From the NCBI GenBank assembly GCA_040216885.1, contig JAVJOG010000018.1, forward strand, positions 1 to 64,000: a stretch of 64,000 nucleotides of DNA, in the 5' to 3' direction. Positions 1 through 10,254 of the stretch are shown in pieces. The notes beneath the pieces are model-generated. The model was not told the DNA's origin. It saw only the letters and a list, made by a program, of their open reading frames with translations, and ran no database searches. The DNA comes from Parvibaculum sp040216885 (GTDB lineage Bacteria > Pseudomonadota > Alphaproteobacteria > Parvibaculales > Parvibaculaceae). A program made the position numbers and the translations under genes. The number at the start of each line of letters is the position of its first letter. Position 1 is the first letter of the stretch.

Positions 1-473
1 TCCTCCGACGCTCCGCGCACGGCGATTTTGGGGACCCTCCGCCCGAAACCCAGCGGTGCTCCGGCTTTTATCGGCCGGCCGCTTGCGGATCCTAGTGTCC
101 GCTCCCCATCGGGCCCTCCCGGGACGCACGGTCCGTTACTCTATGCACCGCAGGACGCCGTTCCCTCTCCACGCAACCGGCCGTCCGGACGCGCCCTTCG
201 TGGAGCGAGATGGATTTAATATGGGGGCGGAATATTGGAGGGGGATAAGTTTATTTGAGGGCGCACCTCTCTACACCACCCTCCCCTTGGGGGAGGGTCA
301 AACCGCTGCAAGCGGTTTGGGGCGGGGTCGCGGCCGGGCTGCAATCACAAGCAGACAAAATTCATCGAGATGGACGCAGAGCCCCCGCCCCGAAAAATTC
401 TTCGCGTTCCGCTCGAATTTTGTCGACCCTCCCCCGAGGGGAGGGTGGCAGAGAGATTGAGATCGATGCTTCC
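1..473. other. Intergenic stretch left of alaS, no supported gene
   Basis: No convincing gene is visible. Bases 1-230 are GC-rich and open in several frames, but the translations are rich in R, P and G and match no family I know. Bases 278-446 hold three perfect short palindromes, annotated separately. The leftmost part may be a non-coding multicopy element, which is inference only. Confidence 0.5.
278..446. repeat. Cluster of three extragenic palindromes
   Basis: Three perfect hairpins are visible: ACCCTCCCC/GGGGAGGGT at 278-286 and 290-298, AAACCGCT/AGCGGTTT at 300-307 and 311-318, and a second copy of the ACCCTCCCC/GGGGAGGGT hairpin at 426-434 and 438-446. Each has a 3-base loop. The repetition of one hairpin at both ends suggests a REP-like dispersed element downstream of alaS. 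It could also help end the alaS transcript, although no T tract follows. Confidence 0.7.
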
Positions 474-3158
474 CTACGCCGCGCCGGCGAGTTCGCTCAT
501 TGCCGCCTTGACCGCGTCGAGCGCTGCGTCGGCCTTTGCCGCTTCCGGCCCGCCGGCCTGCGCCATGTCGGGGCGGCCGCCGCCGCCCTTGCCGCCCATT
601 GCGGCCGCGCCGGCCTTCACCAGTTCGACCGCGTTGTAGCGCGCGGTGAGATCGTCGGTGACGCCGACCGCGATGGCGCCCTTGCCGTCTTCGGAAATCG
701 CGACCAGCGCCACGACGCCGGAGCCGAGCTGCTTCTTGCTGTCGTCGATGAGGCCGCGCAAATCCTTCGGGTTCACGCCTTCAAGCTTGCGCGCGATGAG
801 CTTCACGCCGCCGAGTTCCTGCACCTGCGCTTCCGGCGCGGCACCGCTGCCGCCACCGCCCCCCGACATGGCGAGCTGCTTCTTCGCCTGCGCCAGTTCG
901 CGCTCGAGCCGCTTGCGCTCTTCCATCAGCGAGACGACGCGGGCCGGCAGATCTTCCGTCGAGATGCGAAGCGCGCCTGCGGCTTCCTTCGCGATCCGCT
1001 CCTGGGCGACGAGATAGGCGCGCGCGCCCTCGCCCGTCAGCGCCTCGATGCGGCGGATGCCCGACGCGACCGCGCTCTCGCTCACGATCTTGAAGATCGC
1101 GATATCGCCAACGCGGCGCACATGCGTGCCGCCGCACAGCTCGACCGAATACATGCCGTTGGCGTTCCCGTCGTCGAGACCCATCGCCAGCACGCGCACC
1201 TCGTCGCCGTATTTCTCGCCGAACAGCGCCAGCGCGCCCGCCTCGATCGCCTGGTCGGGCGTCATCAGCCGCGTCGTCACTTCGGCGTTCTGCCGGATCA
1301 CGCGATTGACGATCTCCTCGACCTCCGAAATTTCTTCCGGCGTCATCGGCTTGGGATGGCTGAAGTCGAAGCGCAGCCGCTCCGGCCCGACCATCGAGCC
1401 CTTCTGCGTGACATGGGCTCCGAGCACGCGGCGCAGCGCCTCATGCAGCAGATGCGTCGCCGAATGATTGGCGCGCGTCGCGTCGCGCAAATGCTTGTCG
1501 ACCTTCATCTCGACGATGTCGCCGAGTTTGAGCGTGCCGCGCGCGAGCTTGCCGAGATGGACATGCAGCGCGCCGAGCTTCTTCATCGTGTCGATGACGG
1601 GAAATTCCGCACCGTCGGCGGAGAAGACGATGCCGGTATCGCCGACCTGCCCGCCGGACTCGGCATAGAACGGCGTCTGGTTGGTGATGAGCGCGGCTTC
1701 CTGCCCCGTCTCCACCTTGTCGACGGGTTTGCCGTCCACCAGCAGCGCGACGATCTTGCCTTCGGCGATCTCGCTCTCATAACCGAGGAATTCGGTGGCG
1801 CCGACCTTGTCGCGGAGTTCGAACCAGACGGCTTCCGTCGCCTTCTCGCCCGAGCCCGACCAGGCGGCGCGCGCATCCTGGCGCTGCTTCGCCATGGCGG
1901 CGTCGAAGCCGGTCTGGTCGACGCTCATGCCGCGCGAGCGCAGCGCGTCCTGCGTGAGATCGAGCGGAAAGCCATAGGTGTCGTAGAGCTTGAAGGCGAC
2001 CTCGCCCGCGAGCACGCCCTTGCCCTGCTGCTTCTCGATTTCCTCGTCGAGCAGCTTGAGGCCGCGCGTCAGCGTTTCGCGGAAGCGCGTCTCTTCGAGT
2101 TTCAGCGTCTCGGTGACGAGCGCTTCGGCGCGGCGAAGCTCGGGATAGGCGTCGCCCATCTGGCGGACAAGCGCCGGCACCAGCCGCCACATCAGCGGCT
2201 CGGCCACGCCGACAAGCTGCGCATGGCGCATGGCGCGGCGCATGATGCGGCGAAGCACATAGCCGCGGCCTTCATTGGACGGCATCACGCCGTCGGCGAG
2301 CAGGAAGGAAGACGAGCGCAGATGATCCGCGATGACGCGGTGGCTGACGCCATGCGGCCCGTCGGGATCGCTTTTCGAGGCTTCGGCGGAGGCGACGATC
2401 AGCGAGCGCATCAGGTCGGTCGAATAATTGTCATGCGTGCCCTGCAGCACGGCGGCCATGCGCTCCAGGCCCATGCCTGTGTCGATGGAGGGCTTCGGCA
2501 GGCGCGTGCGCGAGCCGTCTTCATGCTGTTCGTACTGCATGAAGACGAGGTTCCAGATTTCGATGAAACGGTCGCCATCCTCGTCCGGGCTGCCGGGCGG
2601 GCCGCCGGGCACCTTGTCCCCGTGATCGTAGAAGATTTCGGAGTTGGGGCCGCAGGGACCCGTATCGCCCATCTGCCAGAAATTCGACTTGGCGCCGAGC
2701 CGGATGATCCGGCTGTCCGGCACGCCGGCGATCTTTTTCCAGAGCCCGTGCGCCTCGTCGTCATCCTCGTAGATGGTGACCGTGAGGCGGCTTTCGGGCA
2801 GCGCGAATTCCTTGGTGATCAGGTTCCAGGCGAATTCGATCGCCTCGGCCTTGTAATAGTCGCCGAAGGAGAAATTGCCGAGCATCTCGAAGAAGGTGTG
2901 GTGGCGCGCCGTATAGCCGACATTGTCGAGGTCGTTATGCTTGCCGCCCGCGCGCACGCATTTCTGCGAACTCGCCGCGCGCTTGTAGGGCCGCGTCTCC
3001 TGGCCGGTGAAGACATTCTTGAACGGCACCATGCCGGCATTGGTGAAGAGCAGCGTCGGGTCGTTGTTCGGCACGAGCGGGCCGGAGGCCACGACCTCAT
3101 GGCCCTGCGCCCGGAAGAATTCCAGATACTTGCTTCTGATCTCGTTGACGCCGGCCAT
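474..3158 (-). CDS. alaS: Alanyl-tRNA synthetase
   Basis: This cytosolic class II synthetase charges tRNA-Ala with alanine and edits mischarged Ser or Gly. The 894 residues match the family's usual length. The N-terminus reads MAGVNEIRSKYLEFF, and class II motif 2 appears in HHTFFEMLGNFSFGDYYK. The editing domain carries the zinc motif HSATHLLHEAL and, further on, ELCGGTHV. A glycine-rich linker (SGGGGGSG) precedes the C-terminal domain, which ends in GGGRPDMAQAGG. The ATG start gives the expected N-terminus. The gene lies downstream of recA on the same strand but behind an intrinsic terminator, so it probably has its own promoter in the 3159-3350 gap. Confidence 0.97.
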   Translation of the reverse strand: MAGVNEIRSKYLEFFRAQGHEVVASGPLVPNNDPTLLFTNAGMVPFKNVFTGQETRPYKRAASSQKCVRAGGKHNDLDNVGYTARHHTFFEMLGNFSFGDYYKAEAIEFAWNLITKEFALPESRLTVTIYEDDDEAHGLWKKIAGVPDSRIIRLGAKSNFWQMGDTGPCGPNSEIFYDHGDKVPGGPPGSPDEDGDRFIEIWNLVFMQYEQHEDGSRTRLPKPSIDTGMGLERMAAVLQGTHDNYSTDLMRSLIVASAEASKSDPDGPHGVSHRVIADHLRSSSFLLADGVMPSNEGRGYVLRRIMRRAMRHAQLVGVAEPLMWRLVPALVRQMGDAYPELRRAEALVTETLKLEETRFRETLTRGLKLLDEEIEKQQGKGVLAGEVAFKLYDTYGFPLDLTQDALRSRGMSVDQTGFDAAMAKQRQDARAAWSGSGEKATEAVWFELRDKVGATEFLGYESEIAEGKIVALLVDGKPVDKVETGQEAALITNQTPFYAESGGQVGDTGIVFSADGAEFPVIDTMKKLGALHVHLGKLARGTLKLGDIVEMKVDKHLRDATRANHSATHLLHEALRRVLGAHVTQKGSMVGPERLRFDFSHPKPMTPEEISEVEEIVNRVIRQNAEVTTRLMTPDQAIEAGALALFGEKYGDEVRVLAMGLDDGNANGMYSVELCGGTHVRRVGDIAIFKIVSESAVASGIRRIEALTGEGARAYLVAQERIAKEAAGALRISTEDLPARVVSLMEERKRLERELAQAKKQLAMSGGGGGSGAAPEAQVQELGGVKLIARKLEGVNPKDLRGLIDDSKKQLGSGVVALVAISEDGKGAIAVGVTDDLTARYNAVELVKAGAAAMGGKGGGGRPDMAQAGGPEAAKADAALDAVKAAMSELAGAA

Positions 3159-3351
3159 TTTCCGCTCGTTCCCGGAACATACGGGACGGCAGGCCCGAAG
3201 ACCTATCCGCCCGGTTTCATTAAGGAATATAGGGTGTCAGCTTTTACCTGTCGCCCCGGCCCCTGTCCAGAAAGGCGGACGCCCCCGTTCCGGCCCGGCG
3301 CCCGGGCCGTTTCCCCGGCGGCAAGGCCCGGGGAACAAGGAACAGGAGACA

Positions 3352-3387
3352 AGGAAAAGGCGGCGCCGGAGGGTACCCGGCGCCGCC
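3352..3387 (-). terminator. Intrinsic terminator of recA
   Basis: A perfect 11-bp GC stem (GGCGGCGCCGG at 3359-3369, its complement at 3377-3387) with a 7-base loop is followed on the minus strand by TTTTCCTTG. It sits 50 bases past the recA stop and separates recA from alaS. Confidence 0.8.
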
Positions 3388-3436
3388 TGCACATTCGGCT
3401 AGAGAACCGAAGGTAAACTTTACGCGCTGGCTTCCC

Positions 3437-4540
<1,104 letters not shown>

Positions 4541-4659
4541 GACCGGTTTCCCCTTATTCCATTGCCCGTCGAGTCGTGCAATGCGGTTAATGTACCGGTT
4601 TTGTTCTCCATGGCAATGAAATTTTTAAGTATATGATTCTACTATATTATTACGATTGA

Positions 4660-4674
4660 GTTCGCGAGACGTTC
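4660..4674 (-). promoter_or_regulatory. LexA box upstream of recA
   Basis: GTTCGCGAGACGTTC is a perfect GTTC-N7-GTTC direct repeat, the LexA operator form known from Rhodobacter and Rhizobium. It lies 120 bases upstream of the recA start, in an AT-rich promoter stretch (4621-4660) and immediately after the cckA stop codon. Two other perfect copies precede imuA and imuB in this window. Confidence 0.8.
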
Positions 4675-4677
4675 CGC

Positions 4678-7212
4678 CTACTTCGCCTTCATCACTTCCT
4701 TGACGGCCGCCGCAAGCTGCTTCAGCGAGAAAGGCTTGGGCAGAAAGTGAAATTCCTGTTCGGGATCGAGGCTCTTGGCGAAGGCGTCCTCCGCATAGCC
4801 CGACACGAAGATGATCGGCGTGTCCGGCAGCTTGTGCTTCAGCTCCTTGGCCATGGTCGGCCCGTCCATGTTGGGCATCACGACGTCGGACACCACGAGG
4901 TCGATACGGCCCTCATGGGCATCGACCACCGCAAGCGCCGCCTCGCCGCTTTCGGCCTGCAGCACCTCGTAGCCGCGCGTCGCCAGCGCCCGCGCCGCGA
5001 AGGTGCGCACGGCGTCCTCATCCTCGACCAGCAGGATCGTGCCCTTGCCGGTGAGGTCCGACGGTTCCGGCGGCGCGGCGGCGAGCGAGATTTCCTCCTG
5101 CTTCCGGTCGGCCGCCGTTTCGACATAGCGCGGCAGATAGATGCGGAAGGTTGTGCCCTTGCCGACCGTCGAATAGGGAAAGATGAAGCCGCCCGTCTGC
5201 TTGACGATGCCGTAGACCGTCGAGAGGCCGAGCCCCGTGCCCTTGGAGGGATCCTTGGTCGTGTAGAAGGGCTCGAAAATCTTGCCGAGATTTTCCTTCG
5301 GAATGCCGTGGCCCGTATCGGCAACCTCGATCAGCACATATTCGCCATGCGGCATCAGCGCGTGATCGAGCGCCCGGCTGTCGGCTTCCGACACATTGGC
5401 GGTGCGGATTGTCAGACGCCCGCCCTCGTCCGGCATCGCATCGCGCGCATTGACGGCGAGATTGATGACGACCTGCTCGAGCTGGTTCTGGTCGACCTTG
5501 ACGAGCCCGAGATCGCGGCCATGCACGATCTTCAGTTCGACTTTTTCGGTGAGCAGCCGCGCCAGCAGGTTCTGCAGTTCGGCCAGCGCGTCCGTCAGCG
5601 ACAAAACCTTGGGGCGCAGCGTCTGCCGCCGCGAGAAGGCAAGCAACTGCCGCGTCAGGTTGGCGGCGCGGTTGGCGTTCTGCTTGATCTGCACGACATC
5701 GGCGAAGGACGGATCGCCCGCCTGGTGGCGCGCCAGCAGCAGATCGCAAAAACCGATGATCGCCGTCAGCAGATTGTTGAAGTCATGCGCGACGCCGCCC
5801 GCGAGCTGGCCGACGGCCTGCATCTTTTGCGACTGCGCGAATTGCATCTCGAGCGATTTCTGCTCGGTCGCGTCGACCAGATAGACGACCAGCGCCGCGC
5901 CCTCGCCCGCATCGACGCGCGCGGCGTAGAGCTGGCCGACCCGCTCTGCATTGCGCAGCAGGTGAATATCGACCGCGGCCCCCGACAACTGGCCCGTTCG
6001 CGCGCGGCCCAGCAATTCGTCGACGGCCGGGCGATCGTCCTCGGCCACGAGATCGGCGAGCCGCATCCCGCGTTCGACGCCCTCGCCGACATAGCCGACA
6101 AAGGCGCTGTTGGCATTGTCGATCCGGCCGTCCTGATCGACCGTCGCAATGCCGATCGGCGCATTGTTGAAGAAGCGCGCAAACCGCATCTCGGCATCGC
6201 GGGCCGTCACCTCGGCCTTTTCGCCGGTCGTCCGGTTGAGCACCAGCGCAAAGATGTGCGCCGGCCGGCCGCGAACGCCGTCGAGCCGGCTGCGGATGAT
6301 GCGGACCGGAACGGCGCGCCCCCCCGGCCCCTTCAGATCGAGATCGAACGGCGTCATTTCACCGTCCGATCCGCCGTCTCCGTCGGTCAGTGCCGGTGCT
6401 TCGCCAAGCGCCAGATCGGAGAGCGTCAGGCCGCGCCCCGTAACGTGCGCCGGCTCGACATCGAGCCACCGGCCGAGCGTCGGATTGAGATAGACGATGG
6501 CGCCGCGTTCGGCATCGGCGGCGAAGAAACCGACAGGCGCGTTCTCGACATAGGAAATGGACCGCTTGTGCATTCGCTCGGCGAGTTCGGCGCGGTCGCG
6601 CTCCACCGTCAGATCGCGAAACAGCCAGACGGCACCGCCATCGGCACCGCTCAGCGGCCGCACCACGACCTTGTAGAGGCGCTCGACACCGCCCGGCGTC
6701 TCGAAACGGACATCTTCCTCGGCGGCAAAGCCGGTGCGCGCGGCCTGCGCCAGCCGGAAGGCCACCTCCGCCATTTCGCCCCGTCCCGCCAGAAGCCGCT
6801 CCAGCGGCGCCGGCCGGTCAAGATCGAAACCGCCCGCCAGCATCCGGTAGGCTTCATTGGCAAACAGGATCGCGCCGCGCCGGTCGGTTGCATAACAGGG
6901 GTCGGGCAGCGCGTTCAGCGCCTCGCCGGCGGCCAGCGGCGACCGGCTCAGCGCCTCGGCACTGCTGCCGGAAAAGCTGTAGAGAACGGCAACGGCAATC
7001 GCGAGCAGACCGAGCGCCGTCAGCGCGCCCGGCACACCGAAAGCATGAACGCTGGCCGCGTCGAGCAAAGTGGTGACGACACCGATTGCGACGGCCCCGA
7101 GGACGATCCAGCGCCTCGCCGGCATCACCCGGCCGGCGCCACCGCCCGCCGCCAGCGGATCGGCGGCCATGCCGTCGATCGTGTCGGCGTAATCGGCCGG
7201 CGTCTCGGCCAT
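4678..7212 (-). CDS. cckA: CckA-type hybrid histidine kinase
   Basis: This is an inner-membrane hybrid kinase. In Caulobacter-type bacteria CckA phosphorylates ChpT, which passes phosphate to CtrA and CpdR. Two membrane segments lie near residues 30-80, followed by PAS-like domains. The H-box LAGGVAHDFNNLLTAIIGF and the N-box INLAVNARDAMP follow, then G-boxes DTGHGIPKE and GTGLGLSTVYGIVKQ. A C-terminal receiver has its phospho-Asp in VVSDVVMPNMDG. The run FAQSQKMQAVGQLAGGVA is typical of CckA. I chose ATG at 7212 (MAETPADYAD), with GGGAG upstream; a TTG two codons earlier is possible. It follows flhB by under 80 bases on the same strand, so it may be read from the flagellar unit. Confidence 0.92.
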   Translation of the reverse strand: MAETPADYADTIDGMAADPLAAGGGAGRVMPARRWIVLGAVAIGVVTTLLDAASVHAFGVPGALTALGLLAIAVAVLYSFSGSSAEALSRSPLAAGEALNALPDPCYATDRRGAILFANEAYRMLAGGFDLDRPAPLERLLAGRGEMAEVAFRLAQAARTGFAAEEDVRFETPGGVERLYKVVVRPLSGADGGAVWLFRDLTVERDRAELAERMHKRSISYVENAPVGFFAADAERGAIVYLNPTLGRWLDVEPAHVTGRGLTLSDLALGEAPALTDGDGGSDGEMTPFDLDLKGPGGRAVPVRIIRSRLDGVRGRPAHIFALVLNRTTGEKAEVTARDAEMRFARFFNNAPIGIATVDQDGRIDNANSAFVGYVGEGVERGMRLADLVAEDDRPAVDELLGRARTGQLSGAAVDIHLLRNAERVGQLYAARVDAGEGAALVVYLVDATEQKSLEMQFAQSQKMQAVGQLAGGVAHDFNNLLTAIIGFCDLLLARHQAGDPSFADVVQIKQNANRAANLTRQLLAFSRRQTLRPKVLSLTDALAELQNLLARLLTEKVELKIVHGRDLGLVKVDQNQLEQVVINLAVNARDAMPDEGGRLTIRTANVSEADSRALDHALMPHGEYVLIEVADTGHGIPKENLGKIFEPFYTTKDPSKGTGLGLSTVYGIVKQTGGFIFPYSTVGKGTTFRIYLPRYVETAADRKQEEISLAAAPPEPSDLTGKGTILLVEDEDAVRTFAARALATRGYEVLQAESGEAALAVVDAHEGRIDLVVSDVVMPNMDGPTMAKELKHKLPDTPIIFVSGYAEDAFAKSLDPEQEFHFLPKPFSLKQLAAAVKEVMKAK

Positions 7213-7289
7213 TCCCAACTCCCGGTCTGGTTTGCCGTCAACCGGCTTCTTGTCGATATCTGCGGCGTAAAGCCATCATCCGGCCCGAA

Positions 7290-8372
7290 TCACTTCCGGC
7301 CGCGTCCGCCGGTCATCTTAGCCTTAAGCCGCATCACATAGCCAATCACCTCGGCGACCGCCTTGTAATGTTCCGGCTTGATTTCCTGATCGACATCGAC
7401 GGTCGCATGCAGCGCACGGGCAAGCGGCGGATTTTCGATAATCGGCACGTCGTGCTCGATACCCATCTCGCGGATGCGGAAGGCGACCGCATCGACGCCC
7501 TTGGCAACGCAGAGAGGCGCGCCCATGCCCTGCTCGTATTTGAGCGCCACGGCGTAATGGGTCGGGTTGGTGATGATGACGGTCGAGGTCGGCACGGCGG
7601 CCATCATGCGCTTGCGCCCGCGCTCGACGCGGATCTGGCGCAGCTTCGCCTTGACCGTCGGATCGCCTTCCATCTGTTTGTATTCGTCCTTGACCTCCTG
7701 CACGGTCATGCGCTGCTTCTTCATCCATTGCAGCCGCTCGAAAAGATAGTCGAGCGCCGCAACGACGGTCATGACGGCGATCACGCCGGCAAACATCTTC
7801 AGCGCCAGCTCGCGCACCAGCGGCAGAAGCTGGGCGATCTCCCATGTCATCATCAGCACCAGCCGGTCGCGCTCCGGCCAGACGATCATGATGGCGACGA
7901 CACCGACAACCGACAGCTTGACGATGCCCTTGGCGAGATTCATCAGGCTCTTCGCCCCGAACAGGCGCTTCAACCCTTCCTTGGGCGAAATTTTCGACAG
8001 TTTCGGTGTCATCCGCTCAGCGGTGAAGACCGGCGCATGCTGGATGACATTACCGATCAGCGCCGCCAGAATGAGGACCGCCAGCGGCGGCAGCAAGACG
8101 CTGAACATCGCATTGCCGAGGTCGAGCCAGATTTTGCGCAAGTGATCCGGGTCCATCGGAATGGCTTCCGGCTGGGCCAGGAATATCTTGAGCGTGCCCG
8201 ACAGCGAACTCACCGTCGACGTGCCCATCAGCGCGATCGCGATGGCGGCGCCCAGCATCACGAACCAGGTGCTGACCTCCTGACTCTTGACGACGTCGCC
8301 CTTCTTCTGGGCTTCTTCAAGTTTTCGGTGTGTTGGTTCTTCTGTTTTTTCCGAATCGTCATGTTCCGACAT
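7290..8372 (-). CDS. flhB: Flagellar export switch protein FlhB
   Basis: FlhB is a membrane component of the flagellar type III export apparatus. Its cytoplasmic domain cleaves itself to switch from rod/hook to filament substrates. The 360 residues begin MSEHDDSEKTEEPTHRKLEEAQKKG, typical of the family (shown as SEKTEEPTHRKLEEA). Four hydrophobic segments follow, then the autocleavage motif TNPTHYAVALKY near residue 270. GGAGGG lies upstream of the ATG. It is the last export gene of the leftward flgB-flgC-fliE-fliQ-fliR-flhB run, with cckA downstream. Confidence 0.96.
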   Translation of the reverse strand: MSEHDDSEKTEEPTHRKLEEAQKKGDVVKSQEVSTWFVMLGAAIAIALMGTSTVSSLSGTLKIFLAQPEAIPMDPDHLRKIWLDLGNAMFSVLLPPLAVLILAALIGNVIQHAPVFTAERMTPKLSKISPKEGLKRLFGAKSLMNLAKGIVKLSVVGVVAIMIVWPERDRLVLMMTWEIAQLLPLVRELALKMFAGVIAVMTVVAALDYLFERLQWMKKQRMTVQEVKDEYKQMEGDPTVKAKLRQIRVERGRKRMMAAVPTSTVIITNPTHYAVALKYEQGMGAPLCVAKGVDAVAFRIREMGIEHDVPIIENPPLARALHATVDVDQEIKPEHYKAVAEVIGYVMRLKAKMTGGRGRK

Positions 8373-8387
8373 CGGCGAACCCTCCGC

Positions 8388-9152
8388 CTAGCCGACAAAC
8401 ATGGAAATCGTCTGCTCGAAGCCCTGCAGGAACCATGTCATTATGGCGCCGAGCAGCAGCATCAGCAGAACGAGCCCGAGCCCGATATTGGCGGGCATCG
8501 CGATGAAGAAAATCTGGATCTGCGGCATCAGCCGCGAAAGAATGCCGATCCCGAGATAGAAGATCAGCCCGAAGACCAGAAACGGCGCCGCAAGCTGCAA
8601 GCCGAGACGGAATGCGCCGGACATGATCTTGACGACCATCTGCGTGAAATCGCCGACCGGCAACGCCCCGCCGGGACGGAAAATCTCGTAGCTGTCGCGC
8701 ATGGCGGCGATCAGCAAATGATCGAGACCGGTCGCGAAAATCAGCGTCACCGCGAGCAGCGACAGAAAATTGGCGATCATCACGCCTTGCATGCCCTGCG
8801 TGGGGTCGACGTTCTGGGCGAAAGCAAGGCTCATCTGCAACGCGATGATGTTGCCGGCGACATGAAGCGCGCTCATGACGAGCCGCGCCGCGCTGCCGAT
8901 GAAGAGGCCGACGACGATCTCGTGAACCACCATGAAAACCAGCGCCGGAATCGTTTCCGGCAGCGTGCCGTAGGTCCCGGCCACAAGCGGCATCATGATG
9001 AGAGACAGCAGCAGCGCCATGATGAGCCGCGCCTGCGCCGGTATACTTGCTTCTCCGAGCGCCGGCATCATCATCAACATCGCCGCAACGCGCGAAAACA
9101 CGAGCAGGAAGATGAAAGCGGTTTGCGGCAGGAAGTCGACGGTGATCATCAT
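8388..9152 (-). CDS. fliR: Flagellar export protein FliR
   Basis: FliR is an inner-membrane part of the FliPQR export gate. The 254 residues are almost wholly hydrophobic, with about six segments. Family signatures include SRVAAMLMMMPALGEASIPAQ near the N-terminus (seen as RVAAMLMMMPALGE) and MPQIQIFFIAMPANIGLGL near the C-terminus. The two first codons are both ATG, so the start may be one residue later. It lies 16 bases from flhB and 16 from fliQ, in an evident operon. Confidence 0.95.
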   Translation of the reverse strand: MMITVDFLPQTAFIFLLVFSRVAAMLMMMPALGEASIPAQARLIMALLLSLIMMPLVAGTYGTLPETIPALVFMVVHEIVVGLFIGSAARLVMSALHVAGNIIALQMSLAFAQNVDPTQGMQGVMIANFLSLLAVTLIFATGLDHLLIAAMRDSYEIFRPGGALPVGDFTQMVVKIMSGAFRLGLQLAAPFLVFGLIFYLGIGILSRLMPQIQIFFIAMPANIGLGLVLLMLLLGAIMTWFLQGFEQTISMFVG

Positions 9153-9168
9153 GGCATCCCCGGCGCGA

Positions 9169-9432
9169 TCAACCGGAAACGATCTTTTGCGCGATCAGGT
9201 TCATGAATCCGCCAAGCGAAGACCCCATGAACGGCAGCGCAACGAGCAGCGTGACGAAGATCGCGAGAATCTTCGGCACGAAGACCAGCGTCATTTCCTG
9301 CACCTGCGTCAGCGCCTGCAGCAACGCGATCGCGAGGCCGACCGCGAGCGCGACGATCATCATCGGCGCCGCCAGCGTCAGCAGCACATAGATGGCCTGC
9401 CGTGCCAGGTCGAGAATTTCCGGTCCGCTCAT
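9169..9432 (-). CDS. fliQ: Flagellar export protein FliQ
   Basis: FliQ is the small two-helix membrane subunit of the FliPQR gate. The 87 residues have two long hydrophobic segments and the motifs LTLAAPMMIVALAVGLAIAL and QALTQVQEMTLVFVPKI (shown in part), both typical. Its length matches the family. It is placed between fliE and fliR. Confidence 0.95.
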   Translation of the reverse strand: MSGPEILDLARQAIYVLLTLAAPMMIVALAVGLAIALLQALTQVQEMTLVFVPKILAIFVTLLVALPFMGSSLGGFMNLIAQKIVSG

Positions 9433-9470
9433 TTTGTGATTACGCCCCTCGCCGCCCCAACCGCCGATCG

Positions 9471-9791
9471 TCAGATCGGCATACGCATGATTTCCTGATA
9501 GGCCGTGATCACCTTGTCGCGCACGGTCACGACCGTCTGCAGCGTGGCTTCGGCTTCCGCGACCGCCGTCACGACATCGACGATGTTGCCTTCGCGGCCG
9601 CTCGTCGTCGCCGCGATCTTGTGTTCGCTGGCCTTTGCGGTTTCCACCGCTTCGTCGAGCGCCTGCTTCAGAATGTCGCCGAAGCCGCCAGCGCCGTCCT
9701 TGACTCCGCTCGCCTGGCCCGCCGGCGCGCCGGCGCCGACGCCGGCCGCGCGGGCATAGGCGTCGAGAGCGAAAGATGCAGGAATTGCCAT
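9471..9791 (-). CDS. fliE: Basal-body protein FliE
   Basis: FliE links the MS ring to the proximal rod and is the first exported rod component. The 106-residue protein has the family's C-terminal signature (DIVDVVTAVAEAEATLQTVV, then VRDKVITAYQEIMRMPI). The N-terminal half is alanine- and glycine-rich and poorly conserved, as usual. GAGGT lies 8 bases before the ATG. It follows flgC by 13 bases. Confidence 0.94.
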   Translation of the reverse strand: MAIPASFALDAYARAAGVGAGAPAGQASGVKDGAGGFGDILKQALDEAVETAKASEHKIAATTSGREGNIVDVVTAVAEAEATLQTVVTVRDKVITAYQEIMRMPI

Positions 9792-9804
9792 GACCCGTTA
9801 CCTC

Positions 9805-10224
9805 TTATTTCCGCAGAATTTCGATCGTTTGCGAGATCATGCGGCGCGATGCCTGGATGAGATTGAGATTGGCTTCATAGCTGCGCTGCGCCTCGCGCAT
9901 GTCCATCGACTCCACCATGCCATTGACGTTCGGCATCTTGACGTAGCCGTTCTCGTCGGCGCCCGGATGGCCGGGAATGTATTTGAGTTTGAATTCGGCC
10001 TTGTCCAGAGCCGGCCGGCCGAGCGATACGACATGCGTGCCGATTTCGCGGTCGAGATTCTGCTGGAAAGTCGGTATCCGCCGCTGATAGGGGTCGCCGC
10101 CGGGTACGCGCGACGTCGAATCCGCGTTGGCGATATTCTCGGCGATGATGCGCATGCGCCCGCTCTGGGCCTTCAGCCCCGAAGCCGCAACCATCATCGA
10201 CTTGATAAGGTCCATGGCGCTCAT
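9805..10224 (-). CDS. flgC: Proximal rod protein FlgC
   Basis: FlgC is a structural protein of the flagellar rod, exported through the type III apparatus. The 139 residues carry the N-terminal rod motif SGLKAQSGRMRIIAENIANADS and the C-terminal helix SYEANLNLIQASRRMISQTIEI (both given in part: MRIIAENIANADS and ANLNLIQASRRM). The internal segment PNVNGMVESMDMREAQRSYE is typical. It lies 30 bases downstream of flgB. Confidence 0.96.
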   Translation of the reverse strand: MSAMDLIKSMMVAASGLKAQSGRMRIIAENIANADSTSRVPGGDPYQRRIPTFQQNLDREIGTHVVSLGRPALDKAEFKLKYIPGHPGADENGYVKMPNVNGMVESMDMREAQRSYEANLNLIQASRRMISQTIEILRK

Positions 10225-10254
10225 GTCGATCGTTTCCCTTCAGGCCCGAAACGC

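Noticed and set aside
255..3416. Very long open frame opposite alaS
   Set aside because: It is an antisense shadow of a GC-rich gene; its translation is rich in R, H and A with no family features, while alaS is unmistakable.
4747..9206. Long open frames opposite cckA, flhB and fliR
   Set aside because: Antisense shadows; the opposite-strand products have all expected domain motifs.
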